A DNA stretch of 6,345 nt, taken from assembly GCA_024404395.1 (NCBI GenBank), contig JAKSPZ010000061.1:1-6345 (forward strand). The letters run 5' to 3'. How positions within the stretch are numbered: the stretch's first letter is position 1; each line of letters starts with the position of its first letter. This document shows, one piece after another, positions 5,843 through 6,345 of the stretch. A model generated the notes under the pieces. That model did not search any database. It was not told the DNA's origin and was given only the letters and a program-made list of their open reading frames with translations. The stretch comes from Clostridia bacterium. Lineage in GTDB: Bacteria > Bacillota > Clostridia > Christensenellales > Aristaeellaceae. The translations under genes were made by a program, and so were the position numbers.

Positions 5843-6345
5843 TCATTCAACTCCACGGAAATAATGTCCGGTCGTGGTAGCGCCTTCGTGCCATTCGACG
5901 GTCTGCCCGTTCATCGCCGCACGATACACCTGCACCAGCTGCGCAATGGACTCATCGCCGTCATCAAGGATGCGATAGACGTCCGCCGTCGGCAGCTTCC
6001 CGAATCGCTTCAGCAGGTTCAACGGCACCGAATTCTTCAGCATGATGACACAGCCGTCATCGGACGCGATCCGGCTCAACGGGAATGCCGTACCTGTACG
6101 ATCGACGAGGGTCCGTCCTTCGAGACGTTCCGATGCCGCGCAACCGGCGCAATGACGGCATGCGGCGTGTTTGCCTTTCAGTCCATGCACCGCACGGTAC
6201 GGGCAGTGGCGCAGATACATCAGCGGCAGCCGTCCGTGAACGATCAGCTCCCGTTCACCCTGCAGCGGTCGGATCTCGCCCGTCGTCAGCTCAACGGACG
6301 GATTGACGGCAACGGCACCCCATTCTCTAAACGCCGCGACCGACA
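5843..6345 (-). CDS. U32-family peptidase/hydroxylase-like protein, C-terminal part (partial)
   Basis: The frame is open to the right edge, leaving about 167 C-terminal residues and no visible start. Recognition rests on the segment ELIVHGRLPLMYLRHCP, which matches the conserved U32 block ahead of its first cysteine, on a cysteine cluster C-x14-C-x2-C-x2-C (codons at 6203-6205, 6158-6160, 6149-6151 and 6140-6142), and on the typical ending GHYFRGVE. In characterised U32 proteins (RlhA, TrhP, UbiU/UbiV) four cysteines hold an iron-sulfur cluster used in hydroxylation of rRNA, tRNA or quinone precursors; older members are described as collagenases. Which activity applies here cannot be told without the N-terminal part. 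It ends in TGA one base before the mutS2 ATG, so the two are probably one operon. The family call is firm; substrate is unknown. Confidence 0.88.
   Translation of the reverse strand, partial: SVAAFREWGAVAVNPSVELTTGEIRPLQGERELIVHGRLPLMYLRHCPYRAVHGLKGKHAACRHCAGCAASERLEGRTLVDRTGTAFPLSRIASDDGCVIMLKNSVPLNLLKRFGKLPTADVYRILDDGDESIAQLVQVYRAAMNGQTVEWHEGATTTGHYFRGVE
5851..5854 (-). promoter_or_regulatory. Ribosome binding site deciding the mutS2 start
   Basis: GGAG on the minus strand is followed by 9 bases and ATG at 5841. The site lies within the last codons of the upstream U32 gene and just inside the competing GTG start (5856), which it therefore disfavours. Confidence 0.72.

Noticed and set aside
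5842..5856. GTG at 5856 as the mutS2 start
   Set aside because: No ribosome site precedes it, it would overlap the U32 gene by 14 bases, and the extra five residues do not fit the usual MutS2 N-terminus.
3568..5880. A 770-codon open frame on the plus strand, antisense to mutS2
   Set aside because: It mirrors mutS2 codons in a GC-rich gene, its translation is rich in His/Gln/Arg with no recognisable motif, and the opposite strand holds an intact, fully recognisable MutS2.

Overview
The window looks like ordinary chromosome from a GC-rich (roughly mid-50s percent by eye) member of the Bacillota, probably class Clostridia. The supporting signs are a MutS2 with a C-terminal Smr domain next to a U32-family protein, strong GGAGG-type ribosome binding sites, a GTG start, and a sensor kinase of the kind common in clostridia. 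The genus cannot be named from this sequence.

Five genes lie on the minus strand, read from the right edge to the left. They are the C-terminal part of a U32-family peptidase/hydroxylase-like protein (5843-6345, cut by the window edge), mutS2 (3493-5841), an OmpR/PhoB-type response regulator (2740-3423), its membrane sensor histidine kinase (1304-2737), and an HtrA/DegP-type serine protease with one PDZ domain (124-1230). The first two are one base apart and probably translationally coupled. The regulator and kinase are two bases apart and clearly paired. A perfect-looking bidirectional hairpin terminator (75-115) closes the protease gene. It probably also ends a converging plus-strand gene, of which only the last 21 codons are visible.

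The genes suggest two units. The right one (U32 protein and MutS2) concerns RNA or ribosome and DNA maintenance in the cytoplasm. The left one (regulator, kinase, HtrA) resembles known envelope-stress modules such as CssRS-HtrA of Bacillus and CiaRH-HtrA of Streptococcus, in which a two-component system senses envelope or secretion stress and induces a quality-control protease.

The most interesting signal is regulatory. The short gaps before the regulator gene and before htrA carry the same arrangement: an 11-bp-phased pair of T-rich hexamers ending in TTyACA, then 17 bp, then an extended -10 (TGn plus TAnnAT), with a predicted leader of about 20-24 nt. Neither has a good -35 at normal spacing. 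This fits direct activation by the encoded regulator of both its own gene and htrA. It is an inference from two sites only. No mobile element, CRISPR array, tRNA or rRNA was seen, and I found no clear evidence of a wholly new system.
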